64,000 nucleotides of DNA, from positions 248,001-312,000 of the forward strand of contig NZ_BAABGX010000001.1 in the NCBI RefSeq assembly GCF_039541795.1. The letters are read 5' to 3'. The position numbers were made by a program, and so were the translations under genes. This document shows, one piece after another, positions 10,029-18,015 of this stretch. The stretch's first letter is position 1, and each line of letters opens with the position of its first letter. This DNA is from Nibribacter koreensis (GTDB lineage: Bacteria; Bacteroidota; Bacteroidia; Cytophagales; Hymenobacteraceae). The notes beneath the pieces are model-generated. The model saw only the letters and a program-made list of their open reading frames with translations, made no database searches and had not been told where the DNA came from.

Positions 10029-11180
10029 ATGTACTTAATAAATCCAGATACCAATAGCCTCTCAAAAGTAGACCAGGTTACTTTTACTGACTTACAATAT
10101 TCTGAGAGATATCATTTGCAGGAATGGCTTGCTAAAAACCCAGAAACCCTAGGCGAGGACTTTCTTATCATCCAAAAGGAGTTCAGTGGCTTTGACGACA
10201 CGTCAGAGCGCTTGGACCTTTTGGCCTTGGATAAACAGTACAACCTTGTGGTGATTGAGAATAAACTAGATGATTCAGGGAGGGACGTTGTTTGGCAAGC
10301 GTTGAAATATGCCTCCTATTGCTCCACATTGAGTGGAACTGATATCATCCAAATCTACCAAGGGTATTTAGAAAAGTACTTTCCCGGGGAGCAAGCAATT
10401 GAAAAGCTTCATACATTCTTTGAAAACGATGACGATTATGAGCAAAAGCTAAACCAGGAGAATAGCTTGAGAATAGTCTTAGTCGCTGCCAGATTTAGGA
10501 AAGAGGTGACATCCACTGTGTTATGGCTTTTGAATTATGGTATCAAGCTACAGTGCCATCGTGTGACTCCCTATAAGATGGGGGAAAAAGCTCTCTTGAA
10601 TGTCGAGCAGATTATTCCATTGCGCGATGCTGAGGACTACACAATCCGATTGGCCAAGAAGGCGCAGGACTTGGCCCAGGTCCGCCAGACAAGCAGTCAT
10701 CGCCATGATCTGAGGAAGGAGTTCTGGTTGCAACTCTTACCTGAGATTAACAAAAGAACCTCTCTATTCCAAAACATCAACGCAACTAAAGACCATTGGC
10801 TCTCAGCAGGATCTGGAATGCGGAGCTGTCCGTATTCATTTAATATTACCTGGCAGTCAGCATCTGTGATGCTGAACTTCACAAAGGAAAGCAAGGCAGA
10901 GAATGATGCCCTTTTCCTTATGATGTTAACGCGCAGGGACGAGATTGAGAAAGCCTTTGGAGAAGTACTTATATGGGATACACTAGACGGCAGAAAGTCC
11001 AGCAGGATTGAATTCAAAAAAGAAGGCCTTAATTATTTTGAAAAGAGCCAATGGCCTGAGATAATATCCTTTTTGGTTGATGCAATGGTGCGTCTTGAAA
11101 AGGCATTAAAGAAACAACTATCACAAGTGGCCTCTCAGGTTTCTACGCAGAATTTACATGCATTGCCTTCAACAGTTTGA
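10029..11180 (+). CDS. DUF4268-type protein with N-terminal PD-(D/E)XK-like domain
   Basis: 383 residues. The first 120 residues have a nuclease-like core: Asp63 in ERLDLLALD and Glu77/Lys79 in LVVIENKLDDSG, followed by QALKYASY. The C-terminal part from about 230 (KEFWLQLLPEI...) resembles the DUF4268 domain, including RIEFKKEG near the end. It lies 58 bp after hsdR on the same strand and is probably in the same unit. Its catalytic role is unproven; members are often found beside restriction systems. It is the second PD-(D/E)XK-like protein added to this locus. Confidence 0.75.
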   Translation: MYLINPDTNSLSKVDQVTFTDLQYSERYHLQEWLAKNPETLGEDFLIIQKEFSGFDDTSERLDLLALDKQYNLVVIENKLDDSGRDVVWQALKYASYCSTLSGTDIIQIYQGYLEKYFPGEQAIEKLHTFFENDDDYEQKLNQENSLRIVLVAARFRKEVTSTVLWLLNYGIKLQCHRVTPYKMGEKALLNVEQIIPLRDAEDYTIRLAKKAQDLAQVRQTSSHRHDLRKEFWLQLLPEINKRTSLFQNINATKDHWLSAGSGMRSCPYSFNITWQSASVMLNFTKESKAENDALFLMMLTRRDEIEKAFGEVLIWDTLDGRKSSRIEFKKEGLNYFEKSQWPEIISFLVDAMVRLEKALKKQLSQVASQVSTQNLHALPSTV

Positions 11181-11516
11181 AGCAATTAAACCTAGGTCTA
11201 AGTGTCTATTCTGAAACTAGTTTACTTTGGGCAACGCCCTAGCTTTGGGATTAATTTCCATGATGAAAAATAAGCTGGCTTTTGTAACTCCATTTAGTAA
11301 AGGTTTAGCCAGAGTAATATATAATAATGATTCCAGGGTCCACCGCTGATTCTGGGGTATTTGTAAGCAGGGTGGGAGTTATAACTGATTTCCCCAACTG
11401 AAAACTTTAAGAAGACTTGGAGATTGTAATAGGTCACTTTCTGATTAAACATATCCTCCGTTATAGGAAGATAAACTCATAAAAGTGGGAAGGCATTTCT
11501 TCATTTTATATAAAAT
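11181..11516. other. Intergenic region after the restriction cluster
   Basis: About 335 bp of AT-rich sequence between the rightward restriction genes and the leftward genes that follow. I see no gene, repeat or RNA structure in it. Confidence 0.5.
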
Positions 11517-11547
11517 AAAGAGGCCACCCTCCCGAGGTGGCCTCTTC
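11517..11547. terminator. Bidirectional hairpin terminator
   Basis: Perfect stem AGAGGCCACC/GGTGGCCTCT between the rightward restriction genes and the leftward small gene at 11583-11741, with A/T-rich flanks. It can stop transcription from both sides, but the T run is short. Confidence 0.7.
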
Positions 11548-11552
11548 TAGAT

Positions 11553-11572
11553 AAGGCGTAGAAATACGCCTT
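11553..11572. other. Perfect 8-bp hairpin with GAAA loop
   Basis: AAGGCGTA-GAAA-TACGCCTT: an 8-bp perfect stem with a GNRA tetraloop on the plus strand, placed 5 bp from the terminator at 11517-11547. It may be part of the same terminator region. Confidence 0.5.
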
Positions 11573-11582
11573 GCAAAGGCTG

Positions 11583-11741
11583 TTAGCGAGCAATCACAGA
11601 AAGTTGACTAGGCTCTCCAATGTAAGCATGGCAACCATTGTGGGCAAATTTATGGTTTTGATCCATAGACTGTACACCCGTTACCAGGAACTCTCCTTTT
11701 TCTGCTTCTACTAGGTTGAAGGCTCCTGCTGGTACGACCAT
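11583..11741 (-). CDS. Small unknown protein, 52 residues
   Basis: An ATG at 11739-11741 opens a 52-codon frame ending in TAA at 11583-11585. The protein begins MVVPAGAFNLVEAEKG and ends with a Cys/His-containing segment (KFAHNGCHAYIGEP) and LSVIAR. A TAA stands directly before the ATG, so the frame is not the tail of a longer open frame. The codons look natural and a terminator begins 36 bp downstream, both of which support a real gene. I do not recognise the family. It could also be a surviving fragment of a larger gene. Confidence 0.45.
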   Translation of the reverse strand: MVVPAGAFNLVEAEKGEFLVTGVQSMDQNHKFAHNGCHAYIGEPSQLSVIAR

Positions 11742-11767
11742 TTACCTAAACAAAAACATGGCTCTGG

Positions 11768-12628
11768 TCAGAAAGTCAAAGAGAAGTAGACAGAGGATGT
11801 GTCATGCCCTAGGAGAGGAACCGCGGTTAGTTTACTTTTTCCCTTAGATAGTTTTCGTTCCGCCAGGTTGTACAACAGCAAAGAGCCTTTGGCAGACAGA
11901 TAACCAAGGGCTGCACCCGCCATCACATCGGTAGCCCAATGGGCGTTGTCGTTGATGCGGGAGATTCCCACCAGCGTAGCCAAGCCGTAGGCCAAAGGTG
12001 AGACCACCCATTGTTTACTGCCATACACGGAAGAAACTGAGGTGGCCAAGGCGAAGGCCACAGTGGTATGCGAGGAGGGGAAGGAGGTGTTGTCTGACAC
12101 TTCCATACCCCAGTCATAAAAATGGTTTTCGTTGGTACTGCTGGGCCGGTAGCGGTGCACATAGTTTTTTAGAAGGCCCGTGGCACCGCCACTAATTAGC
12201 AGGCTGCCCATAGAAACAAACCCCACCTTCTGTAAGTTGGCATTTCTTAGGGCAAGCCCCACCACCGCCACTGTGCCGGAGACGGGCAGTAGCAGTCTAT
12301 GTCGGCCAAGCGGTTCTACTGCCTTTGCGAACAAATCTACCGGCTGAGTTCGATGGCTTTGCATGTATTTCTGAAGCGGCTCGTCCACCCATGCATACGT
12401 GGCCGTCCAAAGCGCCCCACCACCAAGCACCAAACCTGTTACCTTAAGCGCATGTATGCTTTTAGGTTTGTGCTTGTCAGGAGCCAGTGAATCCAGGTGC
12501 GCGGATGATAATGCCAGTGAATCTACTGAAGTTGCTGGCTTTGTCTCCCCATTGGTTGGTATGGACTGGCCAAACGACCTTCCTGACAATAAAAGCAATA
12601 GGATTATCTGTGCGCTAAACAATTTCAT
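11768..12628 (-). CDS. PAP2-family phosphatase, membrane/periplasmic
   Basis: 286 residues starting with a signal peptide (MKLFSAQIILLLLLSGRSFG). The three acid-phosphatase motifs are present: KNYVHRYRP, SFPSSHTT and SRINDNAHWATD. Hydrophobic segments between them fit the membrane-bound lipid-phosphate phosphatase type. Likely substrates are undecaprenyl pyrophosphate or phosphatidate-like lipids; the sequence does not decide. It lies 48 bp downstream of the DUF3570 gene on the same strand and may be the last gene of that operon. Confidence 0.9.
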   Translation of the reverse strand: MKLFSAQIILLLLLSGRSFGQSIPTNGETKPATSVDSLALSSAHLDSLAPDKHKPKSIHALKVTGLVLGGGALWTATYAWVDEPLQKYMQSHRTQPVDLFAKAVEPLGRHRLLLPVSGTVAVVGLALRNANLQKVGFVSMGSLLISGGATGLLKNYVHRYRPSSTNENHFYDWGMEVSDNTSFPSSHTTVAFALATSVSSVYGSKQWVVSPLAYGLATLVGISRINDNAHWATDVMAGAALGYLSAKGSLLLYNLAERKLSKGKSKLTAVPLLGHDTSSVYFSLTF

Positions 12629-12676
12629 ATTGGTTGGCCAGTTTAATTATTAGTCCTTGATGATTAAGGAGTTCCC

Positions 12677-13888
12677 TTACTTTAAAGTAATTGCCAAGGC
12701 TATGGCATCTGCCACCAATCCTGTGTCTCGGTTGTAATGGTCATACCGTAGCTCTAGGGTATTCAGTTTCTTGATGCCCAAGATGCCATCGGCTGAGTTG
12801 TAGCGTAGGTTCAGGCCAAAGAGATGGCTCACAAACTCAGACAGGTCATAGTCGCTGGTGTAGAATTCGTTCTGACGGTCATGTTCTTTGTAGGGCGCAA
12901 AGTAGTCTGCCGCAGACTGGGTGTAGTACCGGTAGAACGGGGACACAGACAGGAAAGGCGTCAGCTTGTAGGGTAACTCTACCTCAGCGGTATGCGCGGT
13001 GATGCCCCAGTCATCTGTGTAGAAGCGGTAAAAAGTCTTGACCAGGATGCGGTCCGTGGCGAAGTAGTTTAGCCTGATGCCTACCGGAATTTTAAAACGC
13101 GTGTCAGGCAGTTTTTCTACGTTCACAGAATTGTCCGTAAAATACACCCGTTGGTAGGGCGTGGCCAACTGTCCCGTTTGGTACGCCAAATCCAGCATAG
13201 CCGACGCCTGTAAGCGTTTATTGATGACCTGAGCCAAAGAGACAGAAGCATTGTAGGAGTTGCGCGGATTAGTGCCGCCGGCGTCTGGGTTGTCAACCGG
13301 CCCCGAAGGCGTTTCCAGGGTCCTCAGTTCAATGGGGTATATCATGCTCCAGGAGTCCAGGAAAGCGCCCAGGGACAAGCCCACCTCGCGGCTGCGGTCC
13401 TTAGAGAATTTAGCGAAGTTCACGTTCACCCCTTTGGAGAAATAATCATATTCGGTAGAAACTGACAGTCCCGCGCCTATGGTATACCCTTTCACGTCGT
13501 CCTGCATGGCCCATGACAGAGAAGGGTAGATGCGGTTGTCTCTGGCCGAGGCAGAGGAAATTGTGGTAGGGTCTATCAAGTCTGAAGACGCCGAAGAGTA
13601 ATGGTCGAACCCAACCTCCAGCCTATAAGAGTGCAGTCGGTTTCGGGCATCGCCGCGGGCCATGGTGATGTCAAAGACGGTGGCAATGTCGGTGAGCTCT
13701 TCGGTGCCTATGCCGCCGGTCACGGCAGAGTTGTTGCCGTCCTGGGTGTAGTAGCTGGACACGAAGTTGATTTCCTGGGTCTTGAGTTTGCGGCTTTTAA
13801 AGGCCGTGCTGTCTTGTTGAGTGACCTGCCCAAAAGAGCTGAGAATGGAGAGAAAAAAGAGCGAGGCGTGCAAATAGATCTTCTGCAT
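12677..13888 (-). CDS. DUF3570 outer-membrane-type protein
   Basis: 403 residues with an N-terminal signal peptide (MQKIYLHASLFFLSILSSFG). The rest shows alternating polar and hydrophobic short stretches with many Tyr and Asn, as in beta-barrel proteins, ending in DHYNRDTGLVADAIALAITLK. It matches the DUF3570 family found with ApbE and DUF4266. It lies 11 bp after the DUF4266 gene. A second copy begins at the right edge of the window (63447-64000) and is about 90 percent identical over the 174 residues that can be compared. Its function is unknown; its partners suggest a role with flavinylated extracytoplasmic proteins. Confidence 0.9.
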   Translation of the reverse strand: MQKIYLHASLFFLSILSSFGQVTQQDSTAFKSRKLKTQEINFVSSYYTQDGNNSAVTGGIGTEELTDIATVFDITMARGDARNRLHSYRLEVGFDHYSSASSDLIDPTTISSASARDNRIYPSLSWAMQDDVKGYTIGAGLSVSTEYDYFSKGVNVNFAKFSKDRSREVGLSLGAFLDSWSMIYPIELRTLETPSGPVDNPDAGGTNPRNSYNASVSLAQVINKRLQASAMLDLAYQTGQLATPYQRVYFTDNSVNVEKLPDTRFKIPVGIRLNYFATDRILVKTFYRFYTDDWGITAHTAEVELPYKLTPFLSVSPFYRYYTQSAADYFAPYKEHDRQNEFYTSDYDLSEFVSHLFGLNLRYNSADGILGIKKLNTLELRYDHYNRDTGLVADAIALAITLK

Positions 13889-13899
13889 CTTTTTAAGTT

Positions 13900-14127
13900 T
13901 TAGTTACAGCCGCAACCACCGCCCGTCTTGCCGCCGTTGGCTCCAGAAGCACCCTCGCGGTACAGCAAGAAATTCAACTCCGTCTTCTGCACCTTGCGGG
14001 CGCTCAATACCATTTCGGCGTCATTCAAATACATTTTGTTGTATTCCTGCACCGTCTGGCACGAAAAAAGGCTCCCCGCCGAAAAGAGTAGTAGGAGCCT
14101 TGCAAAAAGCCTGGTGTTATTATTCAT
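13900..14127 (-). CDS. DUF4266 small lipoprotein
   Basis: 75 residues. The N-terminus has a lipoprotein signal with lipobox SLFSC at about 19-23. The mature part includes YNKMYLNDAEMVLSARK and ends in a Gly/Cys tail (GGKTGGGCGCN). Its ATG overlaps the TGA of apbE, so the two are coupled. The family is always seen with ApbE and DUF3570. The Cys-rich C-terminus could be a modification or metal site, but this is inference. Confidence 0.9.
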   Translation of the reverse strand: MNNNTRLFARLLLLFSAGSLFSCQTVQEYNKMYLNDAEMVLSARKVQKTELNFLLYREGASGANGGKTGGGCGCN

Positions 14128-15083
14128 GCGGTCACCCTTATATTTTTTGAGCAGTGTACACGGTTATCATCATCCACCACTAGGCAGGCTATGTCCCTCA
14201 TCTGGTTGATGAGTTCCAGGCCCACTTTTACGCCCATTACCATGACGGGCGTGGCCATGGCATCTGCCAATTCTGCGTTGGGGCAGAGAATGGTGACGCT
14301 CTTAATACCTGTAACGGGCAATCCGGTTTTTGGATTAATGGTGTGGCTGTATTTTTTACCGTCAATGACGGCAAACTTCTCATAATTGCCAGAAGTGGCC
14401 ACGGCCATGTCAGAGATGTTGAGTTGCGAGAAAGGCTGATGCTTGGCGTTAGGGTCTGCTATGCCAATGGTCCAGGGCTGCCCATTAGGCTGATGGCCCC
14501 AGGCAGTCAAGTCACCCGCGGCGTTTACAATGCCGCTTTGGACGCCCAGCTGTTGCAAGATCTGCTTGGCGCGTTCAGCGGCGTACCCTTTGCCAATGCC
14601 GCCAAAGCCAATGCGCATGCCTTTGTGCATTAAGAGTACGCTTCTTTTTTCTGGTTCAAGCAGTACGTTTTTATAATTGACCAGCCGCACGGATGCCTGG
14701 GCTACTTCTTTAGAAGGCAGGGTCGTCATGGCGGTGTCAAAGTTCCAGAGGCTTTTGTCTACGCTACCGTAGGTGATGTCAAAGGCCCCTTGGGTGAGGT
14801 CAGAGATGCGGATGGAACGGTAGATGAGGTCGTAGACCTCAGGGGAGGGGATGACGGGCGCAAGGCCGGCCATGGCGTTAATCTGGTGGGTCTCGCTGGT
14901 GTCTGAGAAGGTGGTGAGCAGCTTTTCAATGCGCTGGATCTCGGCAATGGCGGCGTCAATGACGCTATCTGCCTCCTGTTGGCTGCCGCTGGCCACCGTC
15001 AACTCAAACCGATTCCCCATCAGCTTCTGGACCCGTCTAAACAACTGGGGTGCAGGGGCCAATGGGGAATCCGAGGAGGTCAT
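14124..15083 (-). CDS. apbE: FAD:protein FMN transferase (ApbE)
   Basis: 319 residues. ApbE hallmarks are visible: a MGNRFELTV start motif, GGIGKGYAAERAK, NAAGDLTAWG and the C-terminal YSHTINPKTGLPV with the downstream LADAMAT active-site region. The enzyme moves FMN from FAD to Thr or Ser of extracytoplasmic flavoproteins. No clear lipobox is seen at the N-terminus. Both ends overlap neighbours: the ATG shares a base with the thioredoxin stop (TAATG), and its stop overlaps the DUF4266 start. No canonical flavinylation target is obvious nearby. Confidence 0.95.
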   Translation of the reverse strand: MTSSDSPLAPAPQLFRRVQKLMGNRFELTVASGSQQEADSVIDAAIAEIQRIEKLLTTFSDTSETHQINAMAGLAPVIPSPEVYDLIYRSIRISDLTQGAFDITYGSVDKSLWNFDTAMTTLPSKEVAQASVRLVNYKNVLLEPEKRSVLLMHKGMRIGFGGIGKGYAAERAKQILQQLGVQSGIVNAAGDLTAWGHQPNGQPWTIGIADPNAKHQPFSQLNISDMAVATSGNYEKFAVIDGKKYSHTINPKTGLPVTGIKSVTILCPNAELADAMATPVMVMGVKVGLELINQMRDIACLVVDDDNRVHCSKNIRVTA

Positions 15084-15511
15084 TATTTAGCAGATTTCAG
15101 TTGGGCTATAAAGGCCGGGGCGTCTTTGGCGGGAATGCCTTCCCATTTCTTCACCACTTTGCCGTTTTCGTCTAAGAGCAATGTTAAAGGAAAAATACCG
15201 CTTTTGTTATACTGTTCGGCTAGTTTTTCATTGAGGCCCATCTGTGCCTTGTCCAGCTGGTTCTTCTTCAACCTTGGGAAGTCTGCGTTCAGCAGCACCA
15301 AATTCTCAGATGCGAACTCCTGGAACTCCGGATTCTCAAAAATCTGCTTTTCAAGCTTTATGCACGGGCCGCACCAGTCAGAGCCTGAGAAGTTAAGAAG
15401 GATGTAGGTATGCTTGTCATGCGACAGCTTTTTGGCCTGGTCTAGGTTTTTCAACCAGGTAGGATTGCCGGACAGAAGCCAGGCGCTCAGGAATACAAAT
15501 AGGAGTTTCAT
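15083..15511 (-). CDS. Secreted thioredoxin-family protein
   Basis: 142 residues with an N-terminal signal peptide (MKLLFVFLSAWLLSG). The redox motif WCGPC is in FSGSDWCGPCIKLEKQIF, like DsbE/thiol-disulfide interchange proteins with a Trx fold; the cis-Pro region is at GIFPLTLLLDENG. It is the first gene of the leftward Trx-apbE-DUF4266-DUF3570 operon. It may keep Cys residues of the DUF4266 tail or another envelope protein reduced; that is inference. Confidence 0.92.
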   Translation of the reverse strand: MKLLFVFLSAWLLSGNPTWLKNLDQAKKLSHDKHTYILLNFSGSDWCGPCIKLEKQIFENPEFQEFASENLVLLNADFPRLKKNQLDKAQMGLNEKLAEQYNKSGIFPLTLLLDENGKVVKKWEGIPAKDAPAFIAQLKSAK

Positions 15512-15698
15512 AATTTTATCAGGTTAGCAGTAGGATGTATTAAGAAAAGGCAGCGTATATCACTAAGACAACAACCATGCCTTGCTTGGTTCCTGCCAGC
15601 CATTAAAGTGGTATTTATTAGAAGGCTGAAGAGAAGATACTTACCTTGGTTATATAAAGCGATAGACCTACTTGTAAGATAGAGTTTTGATCCGAAGG

Positions 15699-15736
15699 CG
15701 TTTTTTGGCTGTTTTCGTTAAAACAAGCCAAAAACG
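15699..15736. repeat. Dispersed intergenic palindrome, copy 1
   Basis: Imperfect palindrome with arms CGTTTTTTGGCTGTTTT and AAAACAAGCCAAAAACG around a CGTTA-like centre. It belongs to the family found at 25648, 52209, 53544, 54411, 56431, 57671, 57823, 60299 and 63384. It lies upstream of both the leftward thioredoxin operon and the rightward VIT gene. Confidence 0.8.
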
Positions 15737-15770
15737 ATGTATAGCAATTCAAAAACGATGTATAGCAATT
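15729..15770. repeat. 21-bp tandem duplication at the palindrome edge
   Basis: The unit CAAAAACGATGTATAGCAATT occurs twice head to tail (15729-15749 and 15750-15770). Its left part is the outer arm of the palindrome at 15699-15736, so the duplication includes the end of that element. Confidence 0.9.
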
Positions 15771-15932
15771 AAGAAACTAGCCCTATAGTCTGTATAAAGT
15801 CATCCTTTCGCATAAACTCAGGCGCCAACTCTGTTCATGAAGACCAAAGGGATTTCAGTTAGTGATGCATACAAGCAAGTATTTAATTTATATAGTTGGC
15901 AGAAGATTAAAAGGCATACCAGCAACAAGAAA

Positions 15933-16634
15933 ATGATAACCATTGACAACTACCTAGACAGCCACTACATACACCGGAGTAACTGGCTGAGGGCCGCCGT
16001 GCTGGGGGCTAATGACGGCATCATATCCATCTCCAGTCTGGCCATCGGCGTAGCGGCTGCCAGCACGACAAGAGACCCAATTCTTCTGGCAACGGTTGCC
16101 GGACTGGTGGCCGGGGCATTGTCCATGGCGGCTGGCGAGTATGTGTCCGTTAGTTCCCAGACCGACATCGAAAAAGCCGACATTGAAAGAGAGAGAATAG
16201 AGCTGGAGACAATGCCCAAGGCTGAACTGCAAATACTTGCGGAGATTTATGAGAAAAGGGGGCTGAAGAAGGAAACGGCCTTACAAGTGGCAAAAGAGTT
16301 AACCGAGTCAGATGCCTTGGGCACCCACATACGGGATGAATTGGGAATTAACGAGATAAGTCAGGCCAATCCCATACAAGCGGCCTTTGCCTCGGGCGCG
16401 GCCTTCACGGCAGGCGGGCTTTTACCTTTGTTGGTGATACTCTTTGCACCCGTTCATAGTATGGAGTATTATCTCTACGGTTTCACGATCCTGTCACTCA
16501 TTGTTCTCGGGGCTGTTTCTGCCAAGACAGGGGGCTCAAGTATGAGTATGGCAGTTTTGAGAATTGTAGTCTGGGGATCGATAGCCATGGGCTTGTCCGC
16601 CCTGGTTGGATATATTTTTGGCGTCAATGTATAG
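15933..16634 (+). CDS. VIT1/CCC1-family Fe/Mn transporter-like membrane protein
   Basis: About 233 residues from the ATG at 15933; the frame is open back to 15837, but the family N-terminus (MITIDNYLDSHYIHRSNWLRA) starts here. The first membrane pair contains GANDGIISISSLAIGVAAA and GALSMAAGEYVSVSSQ, both family signatures. A cytoplasmic helical stretch rich in Glu (IEKADIERERIELE) follows, matching the metal-binding loop, then three C-terminal membrane helices. It probably moves iron or manganese; specificity cannot be read from the sequence. Confidence 0.92.
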   Translation: MITIDNYLDSHYIHRSNWLRAAVLGANDGIISISSLAIGVAAASTTRDPILLATVAGLVAGALSMAAGEYVSVSSQTDIEKADIERERIELETMPKAELQILAEIYEKRGLKKETALQVAKELTESDALGTHIRDELGINEISQANPIQAAFASGAAFTAGGLLPLLVILFAPVHSMEYYLYGFTILSLIVLGAVSAKTGGSSMSMAVLRIVVWGSIAMGLSALVGYIFGVNV

Positions 16635-16675
16635 TCCTAAACCCCAATAACATGAACTAAGCGCATTTTCACCTA

Positions 16676-17143
16676 GTGGTAAACCACTTGCCGATCATTC
16701 TACCGATCGTGGGGATAACTTTACTGTTGGTAGGCTTTCTATTTAAATCAGATTCAGTAAAACGAACGGCCTTCCTGGTTTTTATCATAGGTTCCCTGAC
16801 TTCTATCGCGGCAATGACAAGCGGCGAGGGGGCGGAGGAATTCTTAGAGAATATCAGTGGCGTAACTGAAAATTACATTGAAGAACACGAAGAGTCTGCC
16901 GAGCTGTTTTCAGTCCTAACCTATGTTTTAGGCGTGATGTCAATGATTGGGATGTGGGCAAACTATAAGCAAAAGTCATTTTCTAACGTCGTAAGCATGG
17001 CCGTCCTGGTTTTCGCGCTGGTGGTGATTTATTTCGGCAGGGAGACTGGAACGACTGGCGGAGAGATACGGCACACGGAGATTAGATCAGACTTTAAGGC
17101 CCCATCGACAAAAAATAATGCTAAAGCCGAAGAAGAACTATAG
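16676..17143 (+). CDS. Small four-helix membrane protein, unknown
   Basis: 155 residues from a GTG at 16676; no ATG fits upstream because a stop lies at 16658-16660. About four hydrophobic segments are visible (LPIILPIVGITLLLVGFLF, AFLVFIIGSLTSIAAM, FSVLTYVLGVMSMIGMWA, MAVLVFALVVIYFG), with an acidic loop after the second and a charged tail. It resembles DUF2231-like membrane proteins only in general form. It lies 41 bp after the VIT gene and is probably cotranscribed. Confidence 0.7.
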   Translation: MVNHLPIILPIVGITLLLVGFLFKSDSVKRTAFLVFIIGSLTSIAAMTSGEGAEEFLENISGVTENYIEEHEESAELFSVLTYVLGVMSMIGMWANYKQKSFSNVVSMAVLVFALVVIYFGRETGTTGGEIRHTEIRSDFKAPSTKNNAKAEEEL

Positions 17144-17290
17144 AAGACTAATTTAGCCTCTCTTGAACAGCAAGAAAAGTTGAATAAATCATTTAATATT
17201 CCTGATCTATAAGACATAACATCACTTCTAATTTAAATAAAAATTTAATGCTTGCCGTTTTGATAGGTCTGTTATACTTTTGATCCTCAG

Positions 17291-17719
17291 ATGAAAAAGG
17301 CGCTCATAAAGTTTCTTTTATCGCTTTGTATCCTGCTTTTGGGTGGGTTCAGTTACCTGCATGCCCAACCCAACAATGAGAGTGCCTACCTCTCTTCTTC
17401 TAAACCGGGCATAGGTGCGGGGTATTTAGCCAGTGTTGGTGAATTACAGCAAGACTTGGGCTATTCCCTTAAGTTCTCTGAACCGGCTACCAAGGAAAAC
17501 CAGATCAAACTCTATTCGCCAGAAAATGAGGCGGAGGAGGAAAAGACTTCTTTATTTAAAAAACTGGCTGAGAACAGCATTTACCTAACTGCTGTCTTCT
17601 TCGCCCATGTCTTAGCATTCCTTTTAGGCTCTCTCACAAGGATCTCCCTTCTTTGCAAGGGCCTTTTTTATTGCCCTTCCAACAGAATACACCTCCTGCT
17701 TCAGGTTTTCAGGAATTAA
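17291..17719 (+). CDS. Unknown secreted or membrane protein
   Basis: 142 residues with an N-terminal signal sequence (MKKALIKFLLSLCILLLGGFSYLHA) and a second hydrophobic segment near the C-terminus (YLTAVFFAHVLAFLLGSLTRI). The last 25 residues (CKGLFYCPSNRIHLLLQVFRN) look unlike the rest and overlap a weak hairpin with T run near 17640-17670, so the natural end could be earlier if a frameshift has occurred. I do not recognise the family. Confidence 0.55.
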   Translation: MKKALIKFLLSLCILLLGGFSYLHAQPNNESAYLSSSKPGIGAGYLASVGELQQDLGYSLKFSEPATKENQIKLYSPENEAEEEKTSLFKKLAENSIYLTAVFFAHVLAFLLGSLTRISLLCKGLFYCPSNRIHLLLQVFRN

Positions 17720-18015
17720 GGCAAACTTTCCTAGGCTTCTAACTCCGCCTAATCTTATCCTTTTTATTTCTAAATGGTTGGCCTTTGCTAGCAAATGCTA
17801 ATAGACAGGCAAAGGACAGTCTTGTTCCTACCGTGTAAATGCCATTTAGATTTTCATCTCTTGCTCAGAAAGATTTGATATAGCAACCGCGCAGGTTGTG
17901 GATATGGCCTGCGCTCCTCTTGATTACCAAAACAAAATGCCCCTGCCGTCAGGCCAATGCGGTGCGCCTAGCATCAAATTTTACATCCCATACTTTTAGT
18001 TTAACCCAAATTACC

